64,000 nt of DNA. Source: Bacillota bacterium. GTDB taxonomy: Bacteria > Bacillota > Clostridia > Lachnospirales > Lachnospiraceae. The DNA lies in assembly GCA_023415635.1 (NCBI GenBank), contig JAEZJV010000086.1:51551-115550 (forward strand), given 5' to 3'. Under the pieces are notes generated by a model. It saw only the letters and a list, made by a program, of their open reading frames with translations, had not been told where the DNA came from and did no database searches. The position numbers were made by a program, and so were the translations under genes. The stretch's first letter is position 1; each line of letters opens with the position of its first letter. Of the stretch, positions 17,460-26,159 are shown piece after piece.

Positions 17460-18305
17460 TTATTCCTTCACTCCGGATGCAATAATTCCTTCCTCAATAT
17501 AGTCCTGCCCTAGCAGAAAAAGTAAAATTGCCGGTACCATAGTAATCATAGAGGCTACCATCGCAACTCCAAGCTTCTGGGAAGCAATCTCAGGCAGATA
17601 GAGGGATAAGGGCCACAGGGCCCTATCCTTTAGAAACGTGATTGGCTGCTCCACCGCATTCCATCCCTCCAGAAACCCCAGTATAAAGGCTGAGATTATT
17701 CCCGGAGTCCCTAAGGGGAGTCCAATATGCAAAAAAACCGCCAGTTCACCTGCACCATCTACCTTTGCAGCTTCAATCATAGCCAGGGGAATTGCTTTAA
17801 AGCATTTCTCCATAATGAATACCGGAAAGGTGGAAAATATCATTGGAAGGATTAAGGAGAAGTGCGTATTCATTAATCCTAGGCGATTCAATACCAAATA
17901 GCTTGATACCATTGTCACCTGGAAGGGAAGGAGCATAAGTACGATATAAAGAACAAAAAGTGTTTCCCTTCCACGAAACCGGAATCTTGCAAAGCTCCAA
18001 GCAGCAGGAAGTGCAATGATCAGCTGACCGGCTAATCCGGGAAAAACCTGAATACAGGAGTTCCAGAACATAGTGAGGAAACCGGGGGTATCAAAGAAGA
18101 GCCTGAGCAGGGGGCGCAAAGTCGGATATTGCGGCAACACATGCCATTTGGTATAACCTTCTCCTATTCCCAGTACCATCCCGATACATTCAACAAGTTC
18201 AACTTCTCCCATCAGGGAGCCGGACAGCAGCATCCAGAGTGGAAAGCAGATCATCAGGGAGAAGACAAGTAATACCAGGAAGGAAATGGTCCTCTTTCTC
18301 TTCAT
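17460..18305 (-). CDS. Carbohydrate ABC transporter permease (MalG type)
   Basis: A 281-residue permease with six hydrophobic helices. The cytoplasmic EAA loop is EAAKVDGAGELAVFLHIGLP (about 187-206), the ATPase-contact motif of CUT1 importers. The N-terminus FLVLLVFSLMICFPLWMLLSG and the MalG-like order of helices identify it as the second permease. It overlaps the upstream permease gene by 4 bp. The partner binding protein is probably the large lipoprotein at 21488. No ATPase gene is in the cluster. Substrate unknown; because the same strand continues into HlyD/MacB-like genes, it may not be a nutrient importer. Confidence 0.88.
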   Translation of the reverse strand: MKRKRTISFLVLLVFSLMICFPLWMLLSGSLMGEVELVECIGMVLGIGEGYTKWHVLPQYPTLRPLLRLFFDTPGFLTMFWNSCIQVFPGLAGQLIIALPAAWSFARFRFRGRETLFVLYIVLMLLPFQVTMVSSYLVLNRLGLMNTHFSLILPMIFSTFPVFIMEKCFKAIPLAMIEAAKVDGAGELAVFLHIGLPLGTPGIISAFILGFLEGWNAVEQPITFLKDRALWPLSLYLPEIASQKLGVAMVASMITMVPAILLFLLGQDYIEEGIIASGVKE

Positions 18306-19162
18306 TCCTCTACCTCTTTACTGTCCAGCCTTCTGATCAACAGCACAAATATCACAAAGCAAGCGGCAATCATCACTGCGGCAGCACACATCTTCTGTAA
18401 GTCAAGGGCAATAAACCAATTATTGAACAGATGCTGGAGCATGTAGATACTATCCTGAGGGTAGCCGCCGGCAATCAGATAAGCCTCACGAAACACCTTG
18501 AAGGAATTTACGAAGGACAAAATCACGGTAACGGAGAGCGTCGGCAACAGCCCGGGCATCGTAATATAGCGAAACTTCTTCCAGGTTCCTGCTCCATCGA
18601 GTGATGCCGCCTCGTACAGGGCAGAGGAAATACTGCTCAAGCCGGAGTTCCATAGAACCATATCATAACCTGTGTTCTTCCACAGATAGCTGAATACCAG
18701 CACATAGAATGCCCTACTTGTACCCATAAAATCTACCGGATTTCTATGCATCATAAGCAGGCCATGGTTAATCAAGCCGTTCTCATGGAAAAACACCTGC
18801 CAAAGCAGTGCTACGCATGCAACCGGTATTGCCATGGGCACCAAAAAAATCGTCTTAAAGAAGCTGCCACTCCTCCTGCCATAAGACAGCAAGGACAGAA
18901 GCAGACTAAACACAATTAGAAGCGGAATACAGGTCAGCAAAAACCGCCCTGTGTTACCTGCTGCCAATAAAAATGCCTTATTATGTATCACGGTTTGATA
19001 ATTGTTCAAGCTGACGAATTTTCTTCCCATAGCATCATAGAAAGATCTTCGGACCGCATCTGCAAACGGCAGCAGAATGAGGACTGTAATTCCCACTAGA
19101 CTGGGTGCTAGAAACAGCCATGCAGTCCTGGTCTCCTTCTTTCGATATTCTTTTCTCTTCAA
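18302..19162 (-). CDS. Sugar ABC transporter permease (MalF type)
   Basis: A 286-residue permease. It starts AWLFLAPSLVGITVLILLPF, has six predicted membrane helices and the EAA loop EAASLDGAGTWKKFRYITMP (about 183-202). It pairs with the MalG-type permease whose gene overlaps its stop by 4 bp. The gene lies 181 bp downstream of the sensor kinase on the same strand, so the two-component system could be co-transcribed with it or control it from a promoter in that gap. Importer function is established for the family; substrate is unknown. Confidence 0.88.
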   Translation of the reverse strand: MKRKEYRKKETRTAWLFLAPSLVGITVLILLPFADAVRRSFYDAMGRKFVSLNNYQTVIHNKAFLLAAGNTGRFLLTCIPLLIVFSLLLSLLSYGRRSGSFFKTIFLVPMAIPVACVALLWQVFFHENGLINHGLLMMHRNPVDFMGTSRAFYVLVFSYLWKNTGYDMVLWNSGLSSISSALYEAASLDGAGTWKKFRYITMPGLLPTLSVTVILSFVNSFKVFREAYLIAGGYPQDSIYMLQHLFNNWFIALDLQKMCAAAVMIAACFVIFVLLIRRLDSKEVEE

Positions 19163-19343
19163 TGCAATTTCCTGCCTTTCACGGTAATCAAAGCTTTATT
19201 TTGAATCATCCTAACACAGTAATCTCTAAATAACCTTAAGTGATACCGGTAAAAAAGACTTTCCAGTCCAGAAATTATTTCCCTCCGTTTTTACGGAAGA
19301 TTCCTGTCCTAGAAAGCCTTATGATTTCTATCTGTTAATAATT

Positions 19344-20642
19344 TTAGTCGTCTGCCTTGCAGGGAAACCTCATCAGGAAAGTTGCTCCTCCCCCCGGTGT
19401 ATCTTCTAATAGGATGCTTCCATGAAGCAGCTCGATGAGTTCCTTCGCAATACTGAGACCAAGTCCATAGTGCTGCTTATCTGCTCTTGAACTATCCCGG
19501 CGGTAGAACCGCTCAAACACATGTGGCTTGTCCTCCGGCAAAATCCCTTCTCCGTTGTCCTCTACGGCTATCTTGATAAAATGCCTCTGCTGCCACACCC
19601 GCAAGGTGATCCTTCCCTCCTCCGAGATATGATTCATCGCATTATCTACCAGAATAGTCAAAATCTGTTTTAGCCGCTCCTTATCTCCGTTAATACTGCA
19701 AAGTTTTTCTTCGGGTAAATCCAGGGTTATTACCGCATGCTTCGGATTCATACAGGTGCAAAACATATCATAGCATTCGATCAGAAGCGTATCCATATCC
19801 ACCCTTTCCCAGGTCAGTTCCCAGGATTTCGTATCGGCTGCTGCCAGAAGCAGCATTTCATTAATCAGTCGGGACATGCGATTACATTCCCCTTCCACGT
19901 GGGGAAGAAACTTGTGCGCCTCTGTCATATCCTCCTTTATGGAATCTATTCCTGTTTTAATAACCGTAAGGGGAGACCGCAACTCATGGGAGGCGGCTGC
20001 AATAAATTCCTTCTGCTTGCGTTGACCCTCCTCAAGCGGATGTAATACCTTGCGGATAAACAAAGAACTGACAAGAAAGAGTGCTATAATACCCAGTAAG
20101 TCATAGAATATAAAAATCATGAGCTCCTTGAGCAAAACACTGTTCCTCCGCGTATCATAATACAAAACCATAACATTCACTCTGCTTTTCTCCCTGGGTA
20201 TACGAACTGCCATTCCCAGCTGCAGATTTCTTCTACTATGATTAAGATTAAAAACAGAGGTTTTTTCGATTTTCGAGAATAATGGTCTACTATCTAGATA
20301 AATTTGTTCCGATGCTGCCTCTTTTTTTAACTTTCCAATCATTTTCTCCATGCGATCCGAGGAAATACTCCGGCTTACGGAGGAAAGTCTTTTCCCGTTC
20401 TCCTCCACAACTACAAAAAGATGATTCTCCTGACTCATCTTCTTCATCCAAGTATTATTAATGATGTTTTCCGAACGAATCTTTTCAACTACCTGCTCCG
20501 AATTCTTCTGAAACTGGAGCAGTGTCTGTTCATAATTATTATAGTAATTCAGAAGAATAATTCCCAGGATAACAATAGTCAAGACAATACTGGAGGTTAC
20601 TCCGTAGATCATTGTCAAACGGTTCTTAAGCTTCGTTATCAT
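19344..20642 (-). CDS. Sensor histidine kinase
   Basis: A 432-residue membrane kinase. Two transmembrane helices (about 13-33 and 178-198) flank an extracytoplasmic sensor domain of about 140 residues with no recognised fold. The HisKA phospho-accepting motif is FIAAASHELRSPLTVIK (about 214-230). The HATPase has the N box ILVDNAMNHIS, G1 VEDNGEGILPED, F box VFERFYRRD and G2 HYGLGLSIAKELI. All catalytic boxes are intact. It begins 3 bp after the response regulator and forms a two-component pair with it. Its location beside the permeases and opposite the solute-binding lipoprotein suggests it senses a compound handled by that module. Confidence 0.93.
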   Translation of the reverse strand: MITKLKNRLTMIYGVTSSIVLTIVILGIILLNYYNNYEQTLLQFQKNSEQVVEKIRSENIINNTWMKKMSQENHLFVVVEENGKRLSSVSRSISSDRMEKMIGKLKKEAASEQIYLDSRPLFSKIEKTSVFNLNHSRRNLQLGMAVRIPREKSRVNVMVLYYDTRRNSVLLKELMIFIFYDLLGIIALFLVSSLFIRKVLHPLEEGQRKQKEFIAAASHELRSPLTVIKTGIDSIKEDMTEAHKFLPHVEGECNRMSRLINEMLLLAAADTKSWELTWERVDMDTLLIECYDMFCTCMNPKHAVITLDLPEEKLCSINGDKERLKQILTILVDNAMNHISEEGRITLRVWQQRHFIKIAVEDNGEGILPEDKPHVFERFYRRDSSRADKQHYGLGLSIAKELIELLHGSILLEDTPGGGATFLMRFPCKADD

Positions 20643-20645
20643 GAC

Positions 20646-21317
20646 TTATTCCTCCAATTGATATCCCACGGAACGTATCGTCCTTATGGTGGCCTTACTA
20701 TGGATCGACTTCAATCTCTTTCTCAGAAAACAGATAAAATTGTCCAGGTTACTATCCGTCACGAAGCTATCCGCACCCCAGACCCGTGTCAGAAGTGTCT
20801 CTCTGGTTAGTACCTGCCCCTTATTCTTAATAAAAAAGGCCAGTAGATCGCTTTCTCTTCTGGAGATACTGCAGCACTCACTTTTCCCGGCGAGCTCCAG
20901 CTTCGCTGCATTCAGGCAGAAGTCAGAAAAGTACAGCTGCTCTAAGCTCTCCAGCCGAACCGGTCTCCGTGCCAATGCCCTAATTCTTGCCAGTAGTTCC
21001 TCCATGTCGAAGGGCTTAGTGAGATAGTCATCTGCCCCCGTATCCAACCCCTCAATCCGATTCTGTAGGGTACCCATGGCCGTCAGCATAAGAACAGGGG
21101 TTTTGATCTGCTTTTCCCGAAGCTTGTGAAGAAGCATTATTCCATTAATACCGGGGAGCATCCTGTCAAGAACAATTACATCATAGCTCTGCTTCTCTAT
21201 ATAGAACATAGCATCTGCCCCATCATTACAGAAATCTACTTCAATATTATTCTTCTTCAATTGGTACTCCAGAATGGAACATAAATTCCTATCATCCTCC
21301 ACAATCAACAGATACAT
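20646..21317 (-). CDS. OmpR/PhoB-family response regulator
   Basis: A 223-residue regulator. The receiver domain (1-115) has the acidic pair in VEDDRNL, phospho-acceptor Asp in VIVLDRMLPGING (about 46-58), the Thr in LMLTAMG and the Lys in DYLTKPFDM. The C-terminal winged helix (about 128-222) ends with FLRKRLKSIHSKATIRTIRS and VGYQLEE, a standard OmpR DNA-binding domain. Gene order is regulator first, kinase second, with a 3-bp gap. It is divergent from the lipoprotein at 21488 across 170 bp, so that region probably carries its target promoter. Confidence 0.94.
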   Translation of the reverse strand: MYLLIVEDDRNLCSILEYQLKKNNIEVDFCNDGADAMFYIEKQSYDVIVLDRMLPGINGIMLLHKLREKQIKTPVLMLTAMGTLQNRIEGLDTGADDYLTKPFDMEELLARIRALARRPVRLESLEQLYFSDFCLNAAKLELAGKSECCSISRRESDLLAFFIKNKGQVLTRETLLTRVWGADSFVTDSNLDNFICFLRKRLKSIHSKATIRTIRSVGYQLEE

Positions 21318-21487
21318 GCTATTCCCCTCCTCATAATTAATCTTCCTGCCTCTTGCAAAAGTCTGGCAAATATGATATCTAATTTTTTACAGGGCTTAGA
21401 AATTTAAGGTTGTTTAGAGATAAACACGTTATAACATATCTGTAAGTATTATGCAATATTTTAATTTGGATAGGAAAGGGGCATATC

Positions 21488-23671
21488 ATGAAAGCCAAAC
21501 AAATCTTACTACTCTTTATTATACTCTGTCTATTGTTGACCGGGTGTAACCGCGGTAATCCTAAATCTACGAAGGAAACCGACTCAAAACCCATGGGGCG
21601 TTATATTGAAAAAAGCATTTCTCTCCCAGAATCCTTAAGTGGCGGTTCTTCGATGTTTTTGACCAAGCGAAACAATCATCCTTATTTACTCGAGACCAAG
21701 GAAAGCCCATTCATTCTAAAAGGGTATCAGCTAAATGAAGACGGAAGCTGGACCGAGGATACCCCGGAGTGGCTGACAAAGCTGTCTCTACAAGCCGGCT
21801 GGTCTTATAAACCCAGCTTTATGGAAGATCATAAGGGTAACCAATATTTATTTTATAATGAATTGAAGGATAATTCCCTGATCGGTCACCTACTGCGCTC
21901 TATCGACGGAATAAATTATGAAGAATTGGCTCCCGAAGGATGGAGTGAAAAAAATGCGAACGGTAACATTAATATAGCCTCCAAGGTAGCCATTTTAGAG
22001 GACGGCACCCTGGTAACTTTATTTATCAATGGAGATGTCATTCTATACGACAGTGAGAATTATAAACAGCAGACCAGCATTATGGGGGAGCGCTTTTCTG
22101 ATAATATTCTCCTACCTCTTGGTAAATCCATTTTGCTTGGCAAAACTGATGATAATCAGAAATTAACGAGTATTGAAAGATACGATCTTGAGAATATAAA
22201 TCAACCTATCAGCTACCCTTATACCGCAGGTTTGGCAGGCTACAGCTTCTGTGATGGGAATGAGAACGGCGACCTGTTTCTAGCAAATCCTGACGGTATC
22301 AACAAGCTGGAAAAGGATACCTCTGTATGGAATATGATCGTTGACGGATCACTGACCTCCCTGTCCATGCCGTCCATGTGGCCGATAGGCTTCATTGAAG
22401 CTATGGATGAACAATATTATGTATTATATAATACTGAAAACAACTCCTGCTTAATGAAATATTCCTATGATGAGACAGTAACTGCTCAGCCTTCTGACCA
22501 GCTAACCATCTATTCCCTGGTGGATAATAGCACAATTCGTCAGGCTGCAGCTATATTGCAGCAGCAAAACCTCGATGTAAAAGTAGATTATACTCCTGCC
22601 ATGACAGAGGAGGAGTATGCACAGGCTGATGAGGCCGTAATGGAGGATTATATCCGCTCCTTAAACACAAAGCTTCTTGCAGAAGACAGCTATGATATCC
22701 TGATTTTGGATGGACTTCCTGCCGCCTCCTTTTGCGAAAAGGGCATTCTGGAGGATATGAGCAGTCTGATCCAACCCATGCTTGATCAAGGTGAACTGAT
22801 ACCCAATATTTTTACTAACTATTATAGTAATGATAAATTATACTATATACCGGCGCGCTTCGCATTAAATATGCTTTTCGGTAAGTCAGCGGATATCAAT
22901 AAGCTTGCCACTCTGGATACGCTAGCAGAATACGCAAAAACAAATACGGGAGCAGCACTCTTTGGCAGATGCACAGAAGAGGGTCTGATTGATGCTTTCG
23001 CTCCCTATCTCAGTGAAAAAATCCTTAAATCGGACAGAACGATTGATCGTGAGGCTTTAATTAGTACTTTGGAAGTATTATATTCCATCAGAAAGAACAT
23101 TGTGATAGACGAAACTTACACAAGTAATTTTCAAAGCATCTGGGATTTAATGAAAGATGCTTCTCTATATTACGGTCCGCAGAAAGGCTTTCTGGATTCC
23201 ATGTTTAACTTTGGTATCATTAGACATATCAATGGTTTTTATACTTCCTTTGAGAATTCCTTTACTCCGATCTGCGAGCTGGGTATCAACAGTGAAAGTG
23301 ACAACAAGGAGCTGGCCAAGAAGTTCGTCAGTCTGGTATTATCCGAGGAGATACAGAAGAATGATATCTATAACGGTTTCCCTGTAAATGCTAAAGCACT
23401 TGAGTATTGCGCCAATGCCGACCGTAGTAATTACAGCACTGCAATATCCAGTACAGGGGACGATAAACCCCTTGTTCTCACCGCTCAAACCGAGGATCAG
23501 ATTAAGGATATTGTCTCCATCTGTAATAAGGTTGACCGAAGATTAGCCGGAGATCAGCACATTATAGCTGCCTTGAAGGAAGGCTGCCACGAGCTCTTTG
23601 CCGGAAATCAGACCTCAGAAGAGGCTGCGGATTCGATAATAGAGAGGTTAAAGGTATATCTTGCGGAGTAG
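21488..23671 (+). CDS. Large extracellular solute-binding lipoprotein with an N-terminal propeller-like half
   Basis: A 727-residue lipoprotein. The signal peptide ends in the lipobox LLTGC (Cys about 20). Residues ~30-330 form a beta-rich region with repeated strand patterns (FLTKRNNHPYLLET, LFYNELKDNSLIG) resembling a beta-propeller or sensor. Residues ~340-700 match an ABC family 1 solute-binding protein, with LTIYSLVDNSTIRQAAAILQ, a hinge near SYDILILDGLPAASF and LYYIPARFALNMLFG. Normal binding proteins are 400-550 residues, so the first half is an addition. It is divergent from the two-component system and probably serves the permeases at 17460-19162. Confidence 0.82.
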   Translation: MKAKQILLLFIILCLLLTGCNRGNPKSTKETDSKPMGRYIEKSISLPESLSGGSSMFLTKRNNHPYLLETKESPFILKGYQLNEDGSWTEDTPEWLTKLSLQAGWSYKPSFMEDHKGNQYLFYNELKDNSLIGHLLRSIDGINYEELAPEGWSEKNANGNINIASKVAILEDGTLVTLFINGDVILYDSENYKQQTSIMGERFSDNILLPLGKSILLGKTDDNQKLTSIERYDLENINQPISYPYTAGLAGYSFCDGNENGDLFLANPDGINKLEKDTSVWNMIVDGSLTSLSMPSMWPIGFIEAMDEQYYVLYNTENNSCLMKYSYDETVTAQPSDQLTIYSLVDNSTIRQAAAILQQQNLDVKVDYTPAMTEEEYAQADEAVMEDYIRSLNTKLLAEDSYDILILDGLPAASFCEKGILEDMSSLIQPMLDQGELIPNIFTNYYSNDKLYYIPARFALNMLFGKSADINKLATLDTLAEYAKTNTGAALFGRCTEEGLIDAFAPYLSEKILKSDRTIDREALISTLEVLYSIRKNIVIDETYTSNFQSIWDLMKDASLYYGPQKGFLDSMFNFGIIRHINGFYTSFENSFTPICELGINSESDNKELAKKFVSLVLSEEIQKNDIYNGFPVNAKALEYCANADRSNYSTAISSTGDDKPLVLTAQTEDQIKDIVSICNKVDRRLAGDQHIIAALKEGCHELFAGNQTSEEAADSIIERLKVYLAE

Positions 23672-23682
23672 AACTCGCAGCC

Positions 23683-23919
23683 TTACATCGTCTTTGACAG
23701 CTCGGTCAGCTCTTCAAACATTTCTTTATCAGAAGCTGTAACTTTGATATTCGTGCTGAGAGTCTTTCCTTCCGGAGTCGTAATATTGACTTCGATTACA
23801 GTTCCCTCTGCAATCCCCGTATTTTGTACGGCATTGATGAATTGCGGGAATTTGGGATGATTTTGTGTAAACTTATTCCAATAACTTTTTATCTTTAATA
23901 TTTTAGCCGGATTTAACAT
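23683..23919 (-). CDS. Small conserved-looking protein of unknown function
   Basis: A 78-residue soluble protein starting MLNPAKILKIKSYWNKFTQN, with a helical first half and a short beta segment (GTVIEVNITTPEGKTLSTNI) before a C-terminal helix. An SD (AAGGAGG) lies before the ATG and the composition is that of a real gene. No family is recognised. It converges on the lipoprotein gene with only 11 bp between the two stops, so no separate terminator fits there. Confidence 0.72.
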   Translation of the reverse strand: MLNPAKILKIKSYWNKFTQNHPKFPQFINAVQNTGIAEGTVIEVNITTPEGKTLSTNIKVTASDKEMFEELTELSKTM

Positions 23920-24020
23920 CGCTTCCTCCTTACAAGTGTTCCTTCATAGTAACATATTATATTGTACCCACTTTTATTAAATCAGTAAAGTCTAATAGAA
24001 TCTCCCATAATAATGAATTA

Positions 24021-24048
24021 GAACAGTCTCACTAATGTGAGGCTGTTC
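24021..24048. terminator. Hairpin between the small protein and the PilZ gene
   Basis: GAACAGTCTCAC-TAAT-GTGAGGCTGTTC forms a 12-bp stem with one wobble pair. The flanking T-run is weak, so it may be a terminator or an RNA-processing site. Confidence 0.45.
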
Positions 24049-24107
24049 TCTCAATAACAAAACCTTCTGCTCCTCTTCCTTCTGTCTGTGTCAGCCTTCT
24101 TGGTAAT

Positions 24108-24149
24108 CAAAAAAGCAGCCACCGTTCCTTCATGAGCTGGTGTCTGCTT
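24108..24149 (-). terminator. Terminator of the PilZ-domain gene
   Basis: AAGCAGCCACC pairs with GGTGTCTGCTT. On the minus strand the stem runs into TTTTTTG. It lies 43 bp past the PilZ stop. Confidence 0.6.
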
Positions 24150-24191
24150 ATAGCTATATAGCTGATCCTACGCTTAGCTGTAATGGTATCC

Positions 24192-24848
24192 TTACAATCT
24201 TTGCTCTTTACTCAGCTTTTCCCCTTCTGAATTCGTAAGTCTATCTATCTGTTGTACCACATATTTCCCTATCGTTTCGTTTGGTTCATCGAATTCACAG
24301 CCGTACAGATAACCCGTTCCGTTTTTAAACTCATCCGTCCGAGCGATAAATCCTACCAGCTTTTCTTGTTTATTATATAATTTAAAGGATATCTCTATTT
24401 TGGCTGTCTCTTCCACCTTATGACGGCTCAGAATTCCCATCCCGTTAGCACTGAGATCCTTTAGAATACATTGAAGCTCTTCTTCTGTTCCATCTGCCTT
24501 GATAATTTTAGCCACAATATTAACGCCCAGATAAAGTCGATACGATTTTCTATTGTTGACTATCTGGGCTTCCTTATCAGATTGTACGGCATATAGCTTC
24601 TGGCCATTTAAGGATAGAGATCTGAGATTGACATTATGGAAGGTATATAGTCCGGCATCAGTCCGATAGACCAGATTGACACTGAGAAGCTTTGAAGCCG
24701 GAACGGTCTTACCTGAGCTTTTCAGCGCCGATACATAAACCGTATTCCCATATTTATAAAGTAGACCCACACCTACCTTATGCCTGATCCCCATATAATA
24801 AAATCTTAATTCAACCACAGTGCTCACTGGTATCTCAAAAATTTTCAT
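24192..24848 (-). CDS. PilZ-domain c-di-GMP-binding protein (YcgR-like)
   Basis: About 218 residues from the ATG at 24848 (GGAAGG upstream); an in-frame ATG at 24908 is less likely. The N-terminal ~90 residues form a YcgR-N/PilZN-like beta domain. The C-terminal PilZ domain has the c-di-GMP motif RKSYR (in NNRKSYRLYL) followed by DLSANGMGI, the (D/N)xSxxG signature. Both binding motifs are complete. Such proteins slow flagellar motors or adjust adhesion when c-di-GMP rises. It is apparently monocistronic. Confidence 0.9.
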   Translation of the reverse strand: MKIFEIPVSTVVELRFYYMGIRHKVGVGLLYKYGNTVYVSALKSSGKTVPASKLLSVNLVYRTDAGLYTFHNVNLRSLSLNGQKLYAVQSDKEAQIVNNRKSYRLYLGVNIVAKIIKADGTEEELQCILKDLSANGMGILSRHKVEETAKIEISFKLYNKQEKLVGFIARTDEFKNGTGYLYGCEFDEPNETIGKYVVQQIDRLTNSEGEKLSKEQRL

Positions 24849-25031
24849 AAGAGACCTTCCCATTTTCTTCAGTATTCTGTTCTTAAGAATGGTATCGTAA
24901 CATCTCAAATAATATTATAAGGTGAACTGCTATCATGGAAATTAGTATACCACGATTTTCCATATTCAACAATCATTTTTGCGGGATGAAATCAATTAAA
25001 ATTGTATAATTTAATCATTCTTATTATTTCC

Positions 25032-25913
25032 TCAGTCATTAGAAAATCTTGCTAATGACATAATCGAAATACATCCCAGGATAAAAGTAGCTATAGACAG
25101 GATCACGGTGGCTATCCACCAGATGGCATTCGCATTCTGCGGAATCGAAGGTACAATCTTATCACGGAATATCTCAAAGGTTGAGCCGAGAACAAAGCCG
25201 ATTATCATACAATAGGTCTGGCGGGGAAATTTATTCATTGTCCATTCCAGCGGCTTTGTAATCAGGAATATCCCGATTACCGTCACTATGCCAAGAATAC
25301 CGATATAAATGATATCGAATTGCGTAATCGCCAACAACAGACTATCATACATGCCAAGTACCAAAAGCATATGGGAGGTACTAATCCCCGGGAGGACGAG
25401 TGCCAAAGCAATTATAACTCCTGTTACCAGCAGCATCAGATAGTGTGCCAATCCTGATCCGGAGCTGATGCTTAGGTTGCCTGTAGGAATGAAGCCGATT
25501 GAAACCACGACAATCAAACCCAATAAGAAATAGGCAAAAGAAGAAAACCTGATCGGAGCTGCCTTAGTCTTCTTATACAGGGCAGGAATTCCTCCGATAA
25601 CTGCTCCAAGAAAGAAGAAGGATACCGGCAGCGGGAATTTTTCCAAAAGCCATTTAATCACAAAGGCAAGGGAACCAATGCCCACTCCTGCGCCAATACA
25701 GAACTTAATAAGAAAAACAAGGTTATGCTTTATATCCTTTAGAAAATTACTGATAGCACCTATCAATTTATCGTATATCCCTAGTAAAATTGCCATTGTA
25801 CCGCCACTCACACCGGGTACACTCATGGATGAGCCGATAATGAAGCCCTTCAGCATGATAATCAAATCATTTCTAAACTTTCCCTTCATAAATACCAAAG
25901 ATACCGATACCAT
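25032..25913 (-). CDS. DUF368 polyprenyl-phosphate transporter family protein
   Basis: A 293-residue integral membrane protein with about eight to nine helices. Two re-entrant-like signatures, MSVPGVSGGTMAILLGIYDK (about 30-49) and LVLPGISTSHMLLVLGMYD, occur in the two halves, the pseudo-repeat typical of DUF368. The family was recently assigned, together with some DedA proteins, to recycling undecaprenyl phosphate across the membrane, which serves wall synthesis. AAAGGAG lies 12 nt before the ATG at 25913; a start at 25889 is possible but lacks an SD. It is monocistronic. Family call firm; the role rests on studied homologues. Confidence 0.88.
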   Translation of the reverse strand: MVSVSLVFMKGKFRNDLIIMLKGFIIGSSMSVPGVSGGTMAILLGIYDKLIGAISNFLKDIKHNLVFLIKFCIGAGVGIGSLAFVIKWLLEKFPLPVSFFFLGAVIGGIPALYKKTKAAPIRFSSFAYFLLGLIVVVSIGFIPTGNLSISSGSGLAHYLMLLVTGVIIALALVLPGISTSHMLLVLGMYDSLLLAITQFDIIYIGILGIVTVIGIFLITKPLEWTMNKFPRQTYCMIIGFVLGSTFEIFRDKIVPSIPQNANAIWWIATVILSIATFILGCISIMSLARFSND

Positions 25914-26089
25914 CGGTTATCTTTACTCCTTTCCCATTCTGTACTTCATTACAGTACAATAAAAAGTATAGTATGAATCATCATTTCTGTAAAGAGCTTA
26001 CAACCTCATTTTATCTTTATCAGTATGCGGTATTTCTGCCTATTGCCTTATTATAATGTATAAAAAGAGCAGATCCCCGGATAGGGACT

Positions 26090-26127
26090 GACCCCATAAG
26101 TCAGTATTAAATTCGACTTATGGGGTC
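26090..26127. terminator. Perfect 13-bp hairpin after the flavoenzyme gene
   Basis: GACCCCATAAGTC and GACTTATGGGGTC pair perfectly around a 12-nt loop. A poly-T tail is missing on both strands, so termination is possible but not assured. Confidence 0.5.
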
Positions 26128-26159
26128 CTATTCTCCTGCTGTTAGGTTTTATATTCCTT

